A stretch of 64,000 nucleotides of DNA from Tetrapyrgos nigripes (lineage: Eukaryota; Basidiomycota; Agaricomycetes; Agaricales; Campanellaceae), in NCBI GenBank assembly GCA_013368315.1, contig JAACJM010000157.1, positions 1-64,000 on the forward strand. Direction: 5' to 3'. Below are positions 9,858-22,228 of the stretch, piece after piece. The notes under the pieces are model-generated. The model was not told the origin of the DNA, did no database searches, and was given only the letters and a program-made list of their open reading frames with translations. Within the stretch, counting starts at the first letter, position 1. Each line of letters starts with the position of its first letter. The position numbers and the translations under genes were made by a program.

Positions 9858-12800
9858 ATGGCAGAAATTCCTCCCATCAACATTAGCCTCGTTCTCGGAC
9901 CTGTGGTGGTTTCAACCTTGGTCAACGCTCTTCTTGCTGGGATCTGTATCGTCCAGTTCTTCGAGTACTATGATTCCAGAATCAAAGATGGACCTACCGT
10001 TACGTGCGTACTCCAAGTTTGCGTGATACAATTAAACGGCTCAAATCGTCCTGCAGCGGCCTCGTCATATGGGTCGCCATTGTCGACACGTTCTCTTCTT
10101 GTACGTCTTCGTACTTGCTGTGGCACTACGCCGTAGATAGTTTCGAGAACAAAATTGGTCTCCTTGCGACTCCTTGGCAGCACACCATGATAGCGATCTT
10201 CACCACACTGTGAGTATTCCAGACACTGGCAATTCATGCGGAAAAGTCAACTCAATCTACCACTGGCACTGTACGCGTCTGCCACTAGCATTTCCGTCCC
10301 AATACAATTCTTCCTCGCTTGGCGTATTCGTATGTTCTCCGAATCATTCGTCCTCTTCGTCGTCATCTGCACTCTTTCCCTGGCTCAAGGAGGATTGGCT
10401 TTTGCCTCGAGTATCAGCGCATTGCTCGAACCGAATCTAGAAGCCAATGCTAGATGGATCCCTATTGTGGACAGCTGGCTGGCTATTGCCGTAGTTTGTG
10501 ATGCGTCTATCACGGTGGTGCTCTCGTATTGTCTGTGGAAGAGCAGGACCGGGATGAAAGGCGAGTACATATTTGTTAAGTGTTGAGACTCTCTAGCTGA
10601 ACAGTACCGGTGGCGCCGTGACCCTGAAAATATCAATTAGCCTCTGACACTGTTATTTCCAAGCTCATTCGCACGTCAGTAGAAACTGCATTGCTTGTGA
10701 CACTCTTTTGCATTGGTAGTTTGTCTCTTCTGGTTTGTGTCAATAATTGATTTCAAGAAACCAAGCCTTGAGGCTTACCCAAGTCTTTGTAGACCGCCCT
10801 TCCCAGGTCAAACATGCACATGATTTTTACGTTGCCTGTGGCCCGATTGTACACGTAGGTCTTCAATCTATCGCAAGGATGATTATTTCCGATGACAATC
10901 TCTTCATTTATGACAGAAACACCCTCATGACGGTAATCGTCAATTGATCTGTTTTTACGATTAGAGGCTTCTGACCAGTTGGTACGCACAGACTCTCAAC
11001 ACTCGTTCCGCCCTTCGTCGACAAATGGAGCCTAGGACTGTACAAACTCTTGGACAACTGTTTGAGTCAGATAGCTTCACTTCGGTGAGTCAGTCCCATA
11101 CCTCAAAAATCGTGGCCGGCTTACTTGATTGCAGGACCTCTTCTCATCATGATAACTCCCAACGGTACAACTTTCTCCGGATCGCTTTCGGGTTCCCCAA
11201 CATCGTGGCGGTCTGCAATTGCTTAGCATTGGCGGGAAACGCGAGCTTAGATCCTGGACTTGCGTGCCACACGTCCGGGAACTTTGGAACTTCGGTCCCG
11301 TATCCGATACCCCTATCTGGCTTGTAGACCTCGCACCACTGTCGTCACGCTAGCCATCCAGGTGAATATCTCAAATTCTTCATGTCCTTGAGCGCTTGAG
11401 CATTGACGAATAGTTTGCTTGCCATCGTTACTACAGTGTGCATGGACCAGGTGCGACTTTTTCACTTGGAGCTCGAGCGACCCTGACCTGACGGTTACAA
11501 GCCCTTCCTTCCGCGACTCCGTCCGAAGGCCCATCTTGACAGCAATATCTTTCCCTTCTTTCTTCTGACCACGAGACATCTCTAGACTTCCAGTCTATCA
11601 GAAAAAGTGGCTCTGAAGTCCATACCTTATTTTGTTATATTTTAATTCTTCGAAGTTCAGTACCCCCTTCATTTGTATTCTTATAGCTTGTCTTTTGACC
11701 TTATCAAGACTGGGTGAATCAAGCAATTTGCAGTTGATTTCACACCATTATTGATGTGAATACCTATAATCACCTCTTAATTAGCATAATTTGTGCCAAG
11801 CGGCCAGACGTCGCAATGTTGTAGAGGTCTGAGAGAATATTAGAAGGGTATAAAGGATAAGTAGAAAAGAAGGACTTTTAATTCAAAAGACTACTCAGAA
11901 TAAACAAATACGTATTTTAGAAGGTTTCCAGCTTGACTGACATTTGCCTGAATATCTCCCACCCTTGAAGAGCGGACTTCGTACTAGCAAAAAGTCGTCA
12001 GCGTCGGGTGACTCGGAGCCAGGAAGCTGATGATGATACTTGATTATCATCTTTGAGACATACTGGTATTTTCTATCTCCTCACCCACCACACATATCTA
12101 TCTATCCTTTTACTTGTGTATGCTCCCAACATTCAAATTCATTTGCTATAATAATCAATCCTCTATTTAACATCATCTCATGCACGTTTCCCAAGTGCCA
12201 CTCCTGACTTCATTCGCAATGCGTCCAACTTCAGCTGCCCTCAGCTCTAATGGCTTGTTAGCATATTCTCGCTTTGGACAACTTAAATGGATAATTTAAC
12301 TCATCTTCCATGACTCACATCAGGAAAACGGTCATCAGATAATTTCAAATACAATCCGCTATTTAACTGATAATTACCTAGAAGTAGTAACTTCAAGAGA
12401 TAGCTGAAAGTAGCGGAAAATAAAAGACCCCCCCTTTATTTATAGCTATCAAACATCTCTATCCGTCATTGTTTGGCATTGCCATCTCTACAGCACTGCA
12501 ATGCATGCATTGAGTATATCTCCGTATCATCATTGAACGTTAAACAACCTTTCAGAGTGGAAAGTAATCCGTAAGCTTACTGGAGACTGGCAGTCATTTT
12601 TCAGGGAAAATTCTGCCCACATCCTACATTACCTGGTACCTTGGCTGAGTAGCAGACAGTGGGTAATGCCATTGCAAATAGGCACTTCTAAAGCCTCAAC
12701 ATCATTACTTATATGCTGCTGCCGTGCGTCCATAAGATCTGATCAACCATGCCGCAATGCACATTGCACATACAAGCACCCTGCATCAGGGAATCTCTAT

Positions 12801-13057
12801 GAATTTTTTCAAGCTCAGGAGGCTGCACAAACTACCCCCTACGTTGGAGATGGCTCGACTATGTTGAGTCAGTATACCATACTACACATAAGATAGGGGC
12901 ATGATTCATATTAGGACCGAGGTTGCCGGATTTGTTGACACACGAGTCCAGGATCTAAGCTTGCGTTTCCCGCCGACGCTAAATTGCTGCATTGGCACTG
13001 GCAGGGCGATCGTCACCCAGTCCAATCTGTGGCATCCTCCAACTGTATCCAAGTTGA
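9858..13057 (+). pseudogene. DUF6534-type membrane protein, left copy, interrupted
   Basis: Starts MAEIPPINISLVLGP, the usual opening of agaricomycete DUF6534 proteins, a seven-helix plasma-membrane-type family of unknown function. Exon 1 ends at a GTGCGT donor near 10008; exon 2 (CGGCCTCGTC..., near 10060) encodes GLVIWVAIVDTFSS and further helices. Later exons encode PLALYASATSISVPIQFFLAWRI-type helices, KLIRTSVETALL near 10660, MIFTLPVARLYT near 10822, and the polar tail beginning near 10981. The tail reads to 11222, where TIR element B interrupts it. Reading resumes at 12983 and ends at TGA 13055-13057 where the right copy has Trp. The 3' splice acceptor before PLLIMITP (near 11150) is intact here but altered in the right copy. 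Expression is possible only as a truncated protein. Confidence 0.8.
11223..12982. mobile_element. TIR element B, 1760 bp, long inverted repeats
   Basis: Ends are inverted repeats of nearly 40 bases: TTAGCATTGGCGGGAAACGC and TTAGCGTCGGCGGGAAACGC, each followed by a shared AGCTTAGATCCTGGACT. A 5-bp duplication ATTGC flanks it (11218-11222, 12983-12987), and the right duplication arm has the unoccupied site. Internal ORFs (11313-11579 minus, 12666-12896 plus) are short and unrecognised, so it is probably a non-autonomous DNA transposon. The interior around 11600-12600 is AT-rich with no feature I can name. Confidence 0.85.
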
Positions 13058-13087
13058 CATGATCTCGACCACTATGATGTGCAATTT

Positions 13088-13146
13088 ACGAGGCCAAATG
13101 AAATGAGGTTGAGTTTATTACACTCGACTTCTGCTTGTGGCTATGC
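13088..13146 (+). repeat. TACGAGG repeat, copy 4
   Basis: Begins exactly where homology to the right duplication arm stops (GTGCAATTT then ACGAGGCC). It reads ACGAGGCCAAATGAAATG, then ACTCGACTTCTGCTTGTGGC and TATG. Confidence 0.7.
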
Positions 13147-13311
13147 TTAAACGGTCCCGTCTATCCGTCCGATAAACGGGTTTGGACCGGAGTGATTCGT
13201 GGGGCTGTGTTTCTAGCTTTGTCCTGGTGTGATCCGACGGAAAGAAATATTAGTTCCAACGCAACAGGCGGCCGCGCCTACTGCCGGCAAATTGCGTTCG
13301 CACCACGCGAT

Positions 13312-13371
13312 GTATTATGAGGCCAGATAAAATGAGTTTTCTACACTCGGTTTCTGCATGTGGCTATGTTT
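13312..13371 (+). repeat. TACGAGG repeat, copy 5
   Basis: Direct repeat of copy 4 about 225 bases downstream: TATGAGGCCAGATAAAATGA, CACTCGGTTTCTGCATGTGG, CTATG. The two copies may be ends of one larger element. About 290 bases beyond it to 13660 hold nothing I recognise. Confidence 0.65.
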
Positions 13372-13662
13372 AAAGCCTCCTGATTTTCCCCGTCCGTCTT
13401 TTTCCGTCACTTGCCCCTATTATTAAGCTCCGGGCCGCAACTCTCACTGCCTTTTTTCATCCTCTTCGCAAGTTAGAAAACCTACATGATTCATTTTTAT
13501 TTTCATTTCTTGTATTAAACAAAAATACCCTGAAATAATACTGTCACAACAGTAGCCCTTGTCGTCCAATCATCATAGATATAATAATGATGAGAACTAG
13601 ATGAAAAGCAACGTTAGTAGAGTGGAACAGAAACCTGAAGAACAATGATGAATCTAGTGTAG

Positions 13663-14262
13663 ATGACACGTTGGTGAATAGGGGCTTTGTTTCCCATGAC
13701 CTATTTTACTGAGTCACGTTGTAGATGTTGCTGTACATCCCTCTACTGCACCTTCTCCTCCTCCCAGTCCACTGACCACTGTGACTGCAATGACAAATAC
13801 AACAACAATGACTATGATGATGACAACTAGCAGTCCAACAATGACTTGTACAGAGACAGTAGCTATATGTGCACATAGGATTTCACTTTGTGCTGAGCTG
13901 GATCCAAGACATCCAAGGTCTTAATCGTCTCAATCATCTGTGGCTTGGCGGATTCACCTATGCATGTCTTCTCTGCAAAAACTGGAGTACTGCACAGAAC
14001 ACTTGTCCATCTCATGGGGAAAGAAAAAGGTGGGGGCTTGGCTGTATGTTGCCTGGGATTGATTGAGGGGTGGGAGGAGGCAATAGAGGATTTAGATGAT
14101 CTGGTTGGGGAGGGGTTCAGACATAGATTCCGAGTCAGAGGGAACCTGTAAAGAGAAGTATAGAGATGATGGACAGGAAACAGAAGGAAGAGGATGGCAA
14201 TGGAAAGGAACCAAGCATCCAGACAACCAATCAAGGAGGCTGAGAACTCAGGTTGCCAGCTG
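13663..14262 (+). pseudogene. F-box/WD40 gene fragment, internally deleted
   Basis: Plus-strand degenerate copy of the F-box/WD40 gene at 43110-46310. The 5' part (13663-13860) matches its leader and Pro/Thr-rich start, including GGTGAATAGGGGCTTTG. The F-box region is missing. From about 13955 the frame encodes HVFSAKTGVLHRTLVH and CLGLIEGWEEA (GLIEGWEEAIEDLDDL), then WQWKGTKHPDNQSR in another frame, all found in the same order in the intact gene. Frame changes mean no functional product. Confidence 0.85.
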
Positions 14263-14449
14263 TACCTTCACCTGTTTCCATTGCTTCCTTCAACAGACTT
14301 TGCAAGTCATCAGTGAAAACAGTGGGATGGGCATCAGGAGAATGGTTGAGTGGGTCCTGATGCCAGTAAGCAGCTGACCACTTCAGTGCATCAAGGTTTA
14401 TGAATCTGAATGTAATGAGGTTCGTACTTTATTGGACCTTTTTCGCCAT

Positions 14450-14612
14450 TTAAGCAGTGGTTTGGCTTTGTTTGGTGCCTCTGCATCTACATACTGTTCC
14501 CATTAAGTGGTGGTTTGGCTTTGTTTGGCACCTCTGCATCTACAGGCCCCAGTTCCTGTTAAGCAGTGGTTTGGCTTTGTTTGGCACTACCCTCTTTGGC
14601 TCTGGTGTTGAG
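14450..14612 (+). repeat. Three-copy minisatellite, 53-56 bp unit
   Basis: Three direct copies begin near 14450, 14503 and 14559, each starting TTAAG(C/T)(A/G)GTGGTTTGG and followed by CTTTGTTTGG. The first two share CCTCTGCATCTACA. The third diverges after TTTGGCAC. Confidence 0.8.
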
Positions 14613-14879
14613 TCAGGACTCAGACTCCTCAGTTTAGAACTAATCTCCAAGTCTTGTACCTGTATTTACTTTGCTGCAACAAATCAATTGTTTTGTGGCC
14701 CTCTAGCTTATCTAACAGTTCAATGAGGTCTCTATCATCCTGTTGAACTATGACATCATTAATTTAATTTTGGACTCTCTGCTTGCTTTATCTCTTTTTT
14801 CTCTCTTGTTTTTTCTTTCATGTATTTCAGCAAAGTTCCCTCAGAAGAATATGATGACACATACTTTTAACTACTAACA

Positions 14880-16640
14880 CATGAGGAGTTGGCCACAGGC
14901 CAGACAACAAGTGCATTAAGTTCTGTACTTTTACTTTTTCTAATGAGGAATGAAAAAATAATGCCTGTCAGATTTGTACATGCCAGCGAGAGCTTCGCTG
15001 GCCCACTTAAGGCAAGGTGGGACTTTGTCATGCCAAACGCTCAAACATCAGCTGAGCAGTCTTCAAATTGATATCGAAGTTGTTGTAGGCCAGCATTAGT
15101 GTCAGTGTTCACATGGCTTTTTTAAGGGCATGAGGAAGTAATGGCACGATGGATACTGGACAGAGAGATACAAATGCCAGCATGGGAGAGGGTCTCGATG
15201 ACTTTCTCGGGGGCAGAGCATGAATGAAAAAAGATTCTGAGTATGGATTGCAGATAATTACAGCACAGAATACTGACAATAACAACAGTTTTCTGATAAG
15301 AGGAACTTATTAACTGCAAAATGAAGGAGAACAACAGAAACATACTATTTTGACCAAGGCTGCTTTCCTCTGTAGTGCTCTCCTCGCCTTTTTGATGGCA
15401 TTATTTGCCCCCTTATCCCTTGAAGTATCCTCTTCTCCTATGTCCCCAAGTTCAACCTCATCATCCAAGGGCTCATGATCAATATCTCCATCAGCCATTA
15501 CAACATCCCCATCCCCCTGCAGTTCAAGAAGTGAAGAAACAAGAGCCCAGAGCACTGGGGCCCATTCCTTCATGATCTTCGCAGCTTCATCCATAAAAGA
15601 CCCTTCCACAAAGTCAAGACCAGCATTTGATACATTGAAGTTGAGACCAGCTCTTGGTAGTGTCAGCTGGTGAAGTTCCTGGGAGAGCCTGGACTTGACA
15701 ACAAGAGCCCATGTGAATATCATTTCCTGAGTGGATGGGAAGGCTTGTAAGTCCAAGAATAGAGTGTTGAATTGAAGGTCATCCTTGGCTTGTGAAATGA
15801 CCGAGGACATTGATAAATGAATGATGCAAGAGTAAAATTATTGGCCGAGAGGCATTTGGCGACAGTGAGAACATGCTTGTGTGGATTGTCGTCCATGTTG
15901 TATGAGAGGACACATCTGTCTGAGTGCAGTTGCACAGTTGCTTGTCAGATCAGAAGCTCTTAAAAAACAAGGCATGCCCCAAGTGATGCCAGCAGGTGAT
16001 CATGAAATGCACTCAAATTTTCAATAAAGTTTTGGAATCATAAAAAATTTCATGGAGTGACCAGCTGCCAGGGAAGGAGACTGGCATATGTGCCTCTCAT
16101 AGTCTCATCTTTCTCTCCTCTAAATTGCTCTGTGTAACAGGGTGTAGTATTAATATACCACCTTCACTTTTTTATCTTCTGCACCAACTCACATTCCAGC
16201 ACTCAAAATCACAGTTGGAGCACTCACAATCACATTCAGAGACTTCACACTCACATTCAGAACCTTCATAGTCACTCCAGAGGCAGGAAAGCTGTAGTAT
16301 TAGATGGAGATGCGGGACTGCTTAGTTAGGAAGTAGACAAATAAGAATACACACCACTTTTTTTCATACCACCACTGCCAATCCATATGGGGGCTCACAA
16401 TGCTGGTGATGTGAACATGGTTGATAGTCTACCTGCAAACACTCTACAAGAGTTTCAGGAGAAGGGGGTGTCCACACAATATTCCTTTCACAGTGGGACA
16501 GTGCAGCACAGTCAAAATCGGTGAGCTTGCACCCATCAAGTGTTGAGTGAAAAAAATCATGTGATAGAGGGAAGGACTCAGAGTGAGTACCTCCTCTGAT
16601 ACGACCGATAGTCGTATACCCCTAGAAAATCGCAATGATA
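14880..16640 (-). pseudogene. DUF6589-type protein, N-terminal fragment
   Basis: Minus-strand exons of a family common in basidiomycete genomes, often beside transposons and of unknown function. Recognised pieces, from the 5' side, are DFDCAALSHCERN near 16500, HVLTVAKCLSANNFTLASF near 15880, and the 15355-15810 exon (MSSVISQAKDDLQFNTLFLD). This exon joins in phase, through a GTATGT-TTATCAG intron, to KTVVIVSIL near 15275. Next come IFFHSCSAPEKVIETLSHAG near 15200 and, frame-shifted, LAYNNFDINLK near 15075. The last two are the family's typical motifs. In-frame stops and frame changes follow (TGA after ERLA near 15027), and the C-terminal half is missing. A pseudogene is most likely. Confidence 0.72.
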
Positions 16641-17756
16641 ATAAAACATATTCACTTGAACCTGGTTTGACAGAGTCTATCCGCGTAAGACTCCTCGATC
16701 AGTAATAGTAAAAGAATGGAGCTGTGGCTTCATACTAGTAAATACTCAATCACGAGTGAATGGCAAAGCAACGCACCTTGATACCCATGCCAGGAGACTC
16801 ATAATCAAGAGATAGGAGCAGTGGTAGCATTAAAGAATAAGAAACGAGTCAAGAACAAGCTCAGGGAAGCTCAACGAAGAGAAAAGTAACAAGAGAAGAA
16901 TAGAAATTGATGCGCCCGCAGTTCCGAGGCAGAGGCCGCACTTACCAAATTAGAGCACAAGAATTCAAAACTCATTTGAATCATTCAATGCATTGGAATG
17001 ATGGAAGTTACCTTAGAGATGATGAACTACCTTCCTGTGCCCGCAACTATGTATTCAGTTTTAGACTAAATTATTAGACCTGTAGATATGTACCACAGAA
17101 ACCAACCGCCCCCGTTTGACACTAGAGAACCTCGTCTTCAGGTGGAATTAGAGAATATCATTGTGATTTGATTGTTATTTTGTGTTTGATCTTGAATAGG
17201 GGAATCCCAACCTGTGGACTCGCAGTTAGTGTCACTGAGGAATCTCAGTTTAGAGCTTTATTGAAGGAATCTCCATTCAAGTGAATTCACCTATTCCAAA
17301 CCTTACTACCTACACAAACCATCATACCTTCTAGAGTGTGGACCTTTGCTCCCAAGTCCTTATCTCTCCGAGACCCCTTCAAAAACTTAAGGAGTCTTAT
17401 TAAGTGTTTTATTGAGAGTTTTAGTAGTTTTCCATTGAAAGCTACATTTCTACCTACTACACTTACTAGCCCTATCACCTCCAGAGTGACTGAAACTTTG
17501 TGGGGGTGATGAAAGGTATTACTGACACTAAGTTTACTGTTAAATACACAATCAAAACCCATACTGTCCACTGAAAGGCATGGCACCACTCCCGACATTC
17601 ATATTATAATGCAAGAATTTGAAAGATAGAGTTGAAGGTGAGACCATCTCCACCATGTGGAGCTTGGAAAATGTCATTGGAAAGCCCTAAGCCCATCACA
17701 CTATTCTGATCTAGATGACAGCGTGAGTACAGTTAACAAAGGAAAAGGCTCAGAGT
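16641..17756. other. No recognisable gene
   Basis: A 103-codon minus-strand ORF (17287-17598) and an overlapping long plus-strand frame (about 17210-17505, one TGA) are visible, but neither shows a motif I recognise. A short inverted pair, ACGAC-CGATA-GTCGT, lies at 16602. This block ends at the duplication flanking the large hAT element. Confidence 0.4.
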
Positions 17757-18585
17757 AATGCTTATAGTGTTGTAACGGTTCGACTCCGGTTCACTCCGGC
17801 TCGGCTCCGAGCGGCTCTATTCATAACGGTTCCGGCTCGGCTCTAGAGTCATTTTTTGCCGGCTGGCTCCGGCTCTAGCCGCAAGAGTCATGTCATTTTG
17901 GGCCAGTGACACATCGCTGTTCTGTAGCAAACACTGACCACCCCACTGTCCTTCCGCCCTTTACAAAAGCTACTCCTGCTACTCTCTTCATGACTAAAAG
18001 ATCAAAAGGGTTAATATGTAAGTCTTTCCATGTTCTTGTAGAGCTTGGTTGATAACCCGCCTTTAGAGCGATGCTTTTTTGCTCATTCTTCTGTATTCAC
18101 CCTCTCCAAGCAACCCTCTCAGCACTGCACGCAATTTCGAACCTATAGCTTTCTTCTCGTTCCACAAGGTCCCCTCTATCTACCCCGTTCGTTGTCTGGA
18201 AGGTCTATTATGTTATGACACATAAAAATACTGGGAAAATTGTTGGAAATGGTTAGATGGGTCGACTCAGCTCAGATCTTATGTGCAACAAGTACTAGAG
18301 TCTGAGTATCAATGTCGATAAGCTGTGGAGCCTTGTAAGAGTGCCTACCTATCTGCTTTTTACTGTATCAGAGTCACTGACACTGTCGTTTGCAGGTGAA
18401 AATCAATATACGCTCCTACCGTTATCTCTACTTTGTTTTTCTCGCATATGTGCTTATCCACCCACAACATGACAACATGGTTCTTTGCGTTTGATGGTAG
18501 TTCTGTGTATTAGAGCATGCTAGCGAAGAATGTATCATTTTCGTCGTTACTATTACATGCAATACAAAGCAAGATTAAACCTCGT

Positions 18586-21500
18586 TCACTGTTCCTTGTC
18601 TTCCCTCATCCAATTTTCCAACAGCGTCTTGACTGAAATACCTTTATCCTCTAACTCATCACCTTTCTCAGCCAATAGCTCCTTCAGTGTGGCTAGTTCT
18701 TCTTCTGGACTGGTCCCTTCAGTAAACGAGATGGAATTGCCTCGTCGTAATGTGTACTTCAGCATCTGTAAAGCTTCGTTGAGTTCAGGACTAATGTGGT
18801 TGCGCTTCTTTGTATCTGTATCGCTTGAAGAAGAAAATACGCGTTCGCATGGGACAGAAGAGGCTTGAATGGGAAGGATATCGAGAGCGAGGCGGAAAAT
18901 AGTGGGAAAACGAGCCTGATTATCCTGAAAATTGGCAATAGCGCTAGCTTTGATCCGAACAGTGTAGACAATCCCAAACCTCCCAGTAAGCCAATTCGTC
19001 CTGTTTCGGATCAGACAACTTTTCGGAAAAATAGCTGTTCACCTCTTCCTGAACAGCCTGAGAGATACGACGAATAGGTTCCTTGTTCTTAGTCAGAAGA
19101 CCCAGAATAGCATCTGCCCAATCGCCATTTGATAAGTCCAAAAGCGTGACAATCTGCTTGGACTGGTTGACCGCATTGATATATAATTCAAGCTAAGACC
19201 AAGTACATGTCAGTGTTGGCGCAGTACTATTAAGCAATATAACCACTTACCTCTTGAATAAATAATTCTCTTGCATCATCTAGACAATGAGGAGCAAAGC
19301 GCTTGAACCAGCCAAGCTTTATGCTTGGATTGATGACTAGAAACGTGCGTTCATGAGTTAATGGCTGGAATTACATGTTTAGATCTCGAAAATGACTTAC
19401 TCATGGCCAACGTGTATGCATCAGATTCATCCACTCGGTCACGATACTTATGAAGCTTTGCTATCCCAGCATCAATGACTGAAGCATACTGGGGCAGTGT
19501 GTCCTTCATGTTTTCCCACTTTGTAATCATTGCATTGTAACCTGGAAGCGCAAATGACAAATTCAGTGTCTTTTCTCCTGAAAGCCGTTCCTGGAAGGAG
19601 TGTGGAACCTATTAAGAAAATTAGAGTGTGAAGAAGGGCTTATCATGGAAACAGTATATCCCACCTGCAAAATCTCTGCATATTTCTCAAGTATATCCCA
19701 TTCTTCGTTGGTCATCCAGTATTTCTTCAAATCACTGTGCAAACTGGTCATCCGTTGGATCGCATGTGCGGAAAATGATTCTTGAGTTAACCATACCTCT
19801 TTTAACAAAATACCATGAAGAAGCATCAGAAGAACAGATGACCAGTGGTTTTTCACGTCCCTAAGCAGCTCCATATCAATCATTTTGATGTAGGTGAGAC
19901 ACTCAGAAAAGAAATCTCGTCGCTGTGAGCTAGCGCGAATCTGGAGACTGAAGGTTAATAATAGTTATTAAACAAGAAAATGGGGAGGGCTTACCATCCT
20001 AATCACTGTTTGCAAAGTAGCTATCAAATCCCTTTGGATTGAGGCATCAGGGTCATAGTCTGACGAATCTTCATCAGCAAAGCTGAGGTCTGTCAGTGCA
20101 TCGATGACATCCTGACAGGCTCGGTTAACACTGTGGGGAAAGCACCTATTGTAGAGTTAAAATGAAGTCAAGAGTGAATGTGATACTTAAAGTAAAACTT
20201 ACCAAATACGTGACCGTCGTTTTGACCATGTAATGCCTCAGAATTGAAGGTCGCGCTCTATATACTCTAGTGCTGTATCGTTGTTGCCAGCTGCATCCAG
20301 AGTTCCATAGCCGAGCTATATTATTTCCAATGAGGAGATGATGAGAGAAGCCAAAAAAAAATGGAGCTTACTTTTGGAGACAGATTTACACGATCAAACA
20401 CATACAACATTGCATGCCCTAAATGGTCACCGTCATGTCGCCCAGGGACCCGATGGAAACCAATGAGTTCAGCACGCAATTTCAGCTCAAACTTGTCTTT
20501 TGAGTCTGTTTTGGCCTTTGTCTCAATCCAGTGTGCAGTTACAGCCAGAAAGGGTGTCATATTGCTGTTACTCCACATATCGGATGTAAAGCTAATTTTG
20601 CCCAGTGCGTTCTGTGAGATAAAATAAGTGTGAGCAAAAATCAGAACCAGGAGGTGAGATGCAAATATATACCTCAAACTCAAGTGTCAGGTTATCTAAA
20701 TGCTCATCCTACAGCTCTATTATGCGCCTCCGGATTGCGTGACAATGAGGGATGTCTGAGTCCTCGAGATCCTTCTTGAGCATCAAAAAGATGGCTCGAA
20801 GCTTTGGATTTTCAATGGCATTGATGGCCTGATTTTTTATTGTCAATAATGCTACAAAATGGTAAAGGAAAATGAAACTACAGACCTGATCATCCGAAAT
20901 GATAAATTCACAAATTGCATCCTTAAAGGCAGCCAGTGAATATGCCTGGCGAGGTATGCGTTGTCCAGGATTGGCAGAAGAAGCATCCGCACGATATGAC
21001 TCGACATGGGAAGGTGCCTTCTTGGCCGGTCACATGACTCGACCCAGAAGCTAAGATGATGTGTATAGAGGTGTTTCTGTAGCGATCCTGTTGATGTGTT
21101 TGCACTGAATGAATCAGGAGGGTCATCGCCTGCAATGGAAGCTGTATGACTGCAAGAAATGAGGATCAAAGTATTTGGAATAGATAACGAACACACCTGC
21201 ATATAGTGCATGTACATTTCTGAGTGTGTTCGTCCAGCTTGAAGAATGGCTATATGTCGTTTGCCTTTGGTTTCTTCTTTGGTCTTCTTTGCTGAGCAGT
21301 GTGGTGTACTGTGAGGACCAGCACGTGGAGTTACGGTAACTGGTGTAGTGACATTGGAAGGATGAAGCCGAATGGTTGATGGAGTGGGCGAGGGCGAGAG
21401 TGAATCCAGGGCTTGTTGAATAAACTCCTCCTCGTTGACTGGAGGAACACTTGTAGGATGAGGACAATGATGAGTGGGTGTTTGGGCTGAGCCAGATCTT

Positions 21501-22228
21501 GGTTGTAAAAGAGACAGTGTATCCGGGTTTGGGTCTGGTTGACGGCAACGTCCTCGTGGTGTGCGTAGTTGGGGAGGATCTAGTAGCAGATCAAGCAGTG
21601 TCGGCCCCTTACGTGTGCGCGTAGATTGTCAGTTTGGAAGATGTAGATCATTTTCATTGTCAGAGTTACCTGAAGACAAAATTGAGTGATTAAAAAAATA
21701 AACAGTTGAAAAGATTTACACGCACCATCTGACATTGTGAGAGCTGCAAAAACAATTAGAACATAGACTAAAATAACTAGTAATAATGTCTACCTTCTTC
21801 GAGGGCATTCCATGGCTGTTCTCCACATTGGCGACAAGTCGGTGTTTCAGGCATCTCGGGAATGTCTTGGAGCATGGGTCGTTGTTCATGTTGAGAGTCA
21901 GGTTGTTCAGGAATGTCTTCATGGCTGTCATTGTCATCTGTATTTGTTATGGAAGGGTGAGCATTAGCAATTATATCAAAGCTATAAGCAAGCCACTTAC
22001 CGTTGGGAGCAAAGGTGACAATTGGCGCAAAGGTGACCATTCGTGTTGGCTGTGCTTCGCCTTGCTGTGTGATGTTCTGAGGACGAGGGGGAGGGCGAGG
22101 CCGAGGAGGAGCAGGGTTGGCTGTTGAGAAATAGGTACTATAAGCATGACTTGAATAAGGCTTGAGTGTACAACATACGCACCTTTGGTGGTAGTACTGG
22201 AATTGTCTTTCTTCTTCTTCGGCGGCAT
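18586..22228 (-). pseudogene. hAT transposase, BED finger to dimerisation domain, with stops
   Basis: Start MPPKKKKDNSSTTTKG near 22228, followed by Pro-rich and acidic exons. The BED-type finger lies near 21080-21000 (SANTSTGSLQKHLYTHH). The RNase-H-like core opens with GKISFTSDMWSNSNMTPFLA near 20590, a standard hAT signature, followed by LDAAGNNDTALEYIE near 20280 and DVKNHWSSVLLML near 19850. The C-terminal dimerisation domain contains FPTIFRLALDILP and SVPCERVFSSSSDTDT near 18840, and ends at 18586. Several GT-AG introns lie between. Two in-frame stops, TAG at 20709-20711 (IIEL*DEHLDNL) and TGA at 20238-20240 (DLQF*GITWSK), interrupt conserved stretches, so this copy is probably inactive though complete in layout. 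Confidence 0.82.

Larger units (their letters stand above)
7686..13088 (+). repeat. Left arm of an inverted segmental duplication
   Basis: This arm aligns with 52586-54704 in reverse orientation. Without its two insertions (7918-9492 and 11223-12982) it is about 2.06 kb, matching the right arm's 2.1 kb. Shared landmarks include GTCGGTGATGATCAT at one end, the DUF6534 gene, and GGGCGATCGTCACCCAGTCC near 13006. The left end is near 7686. The right end is near 13088, where a TACGAGG repeat begins. Copies differ by several percent. Confidence 0.88.

Noticed and set aside
17210..17600. Opposing 100-codon open frames as a gene
   Set aside because: Both strands are open over the same interval and neither shows a recognisable motif.
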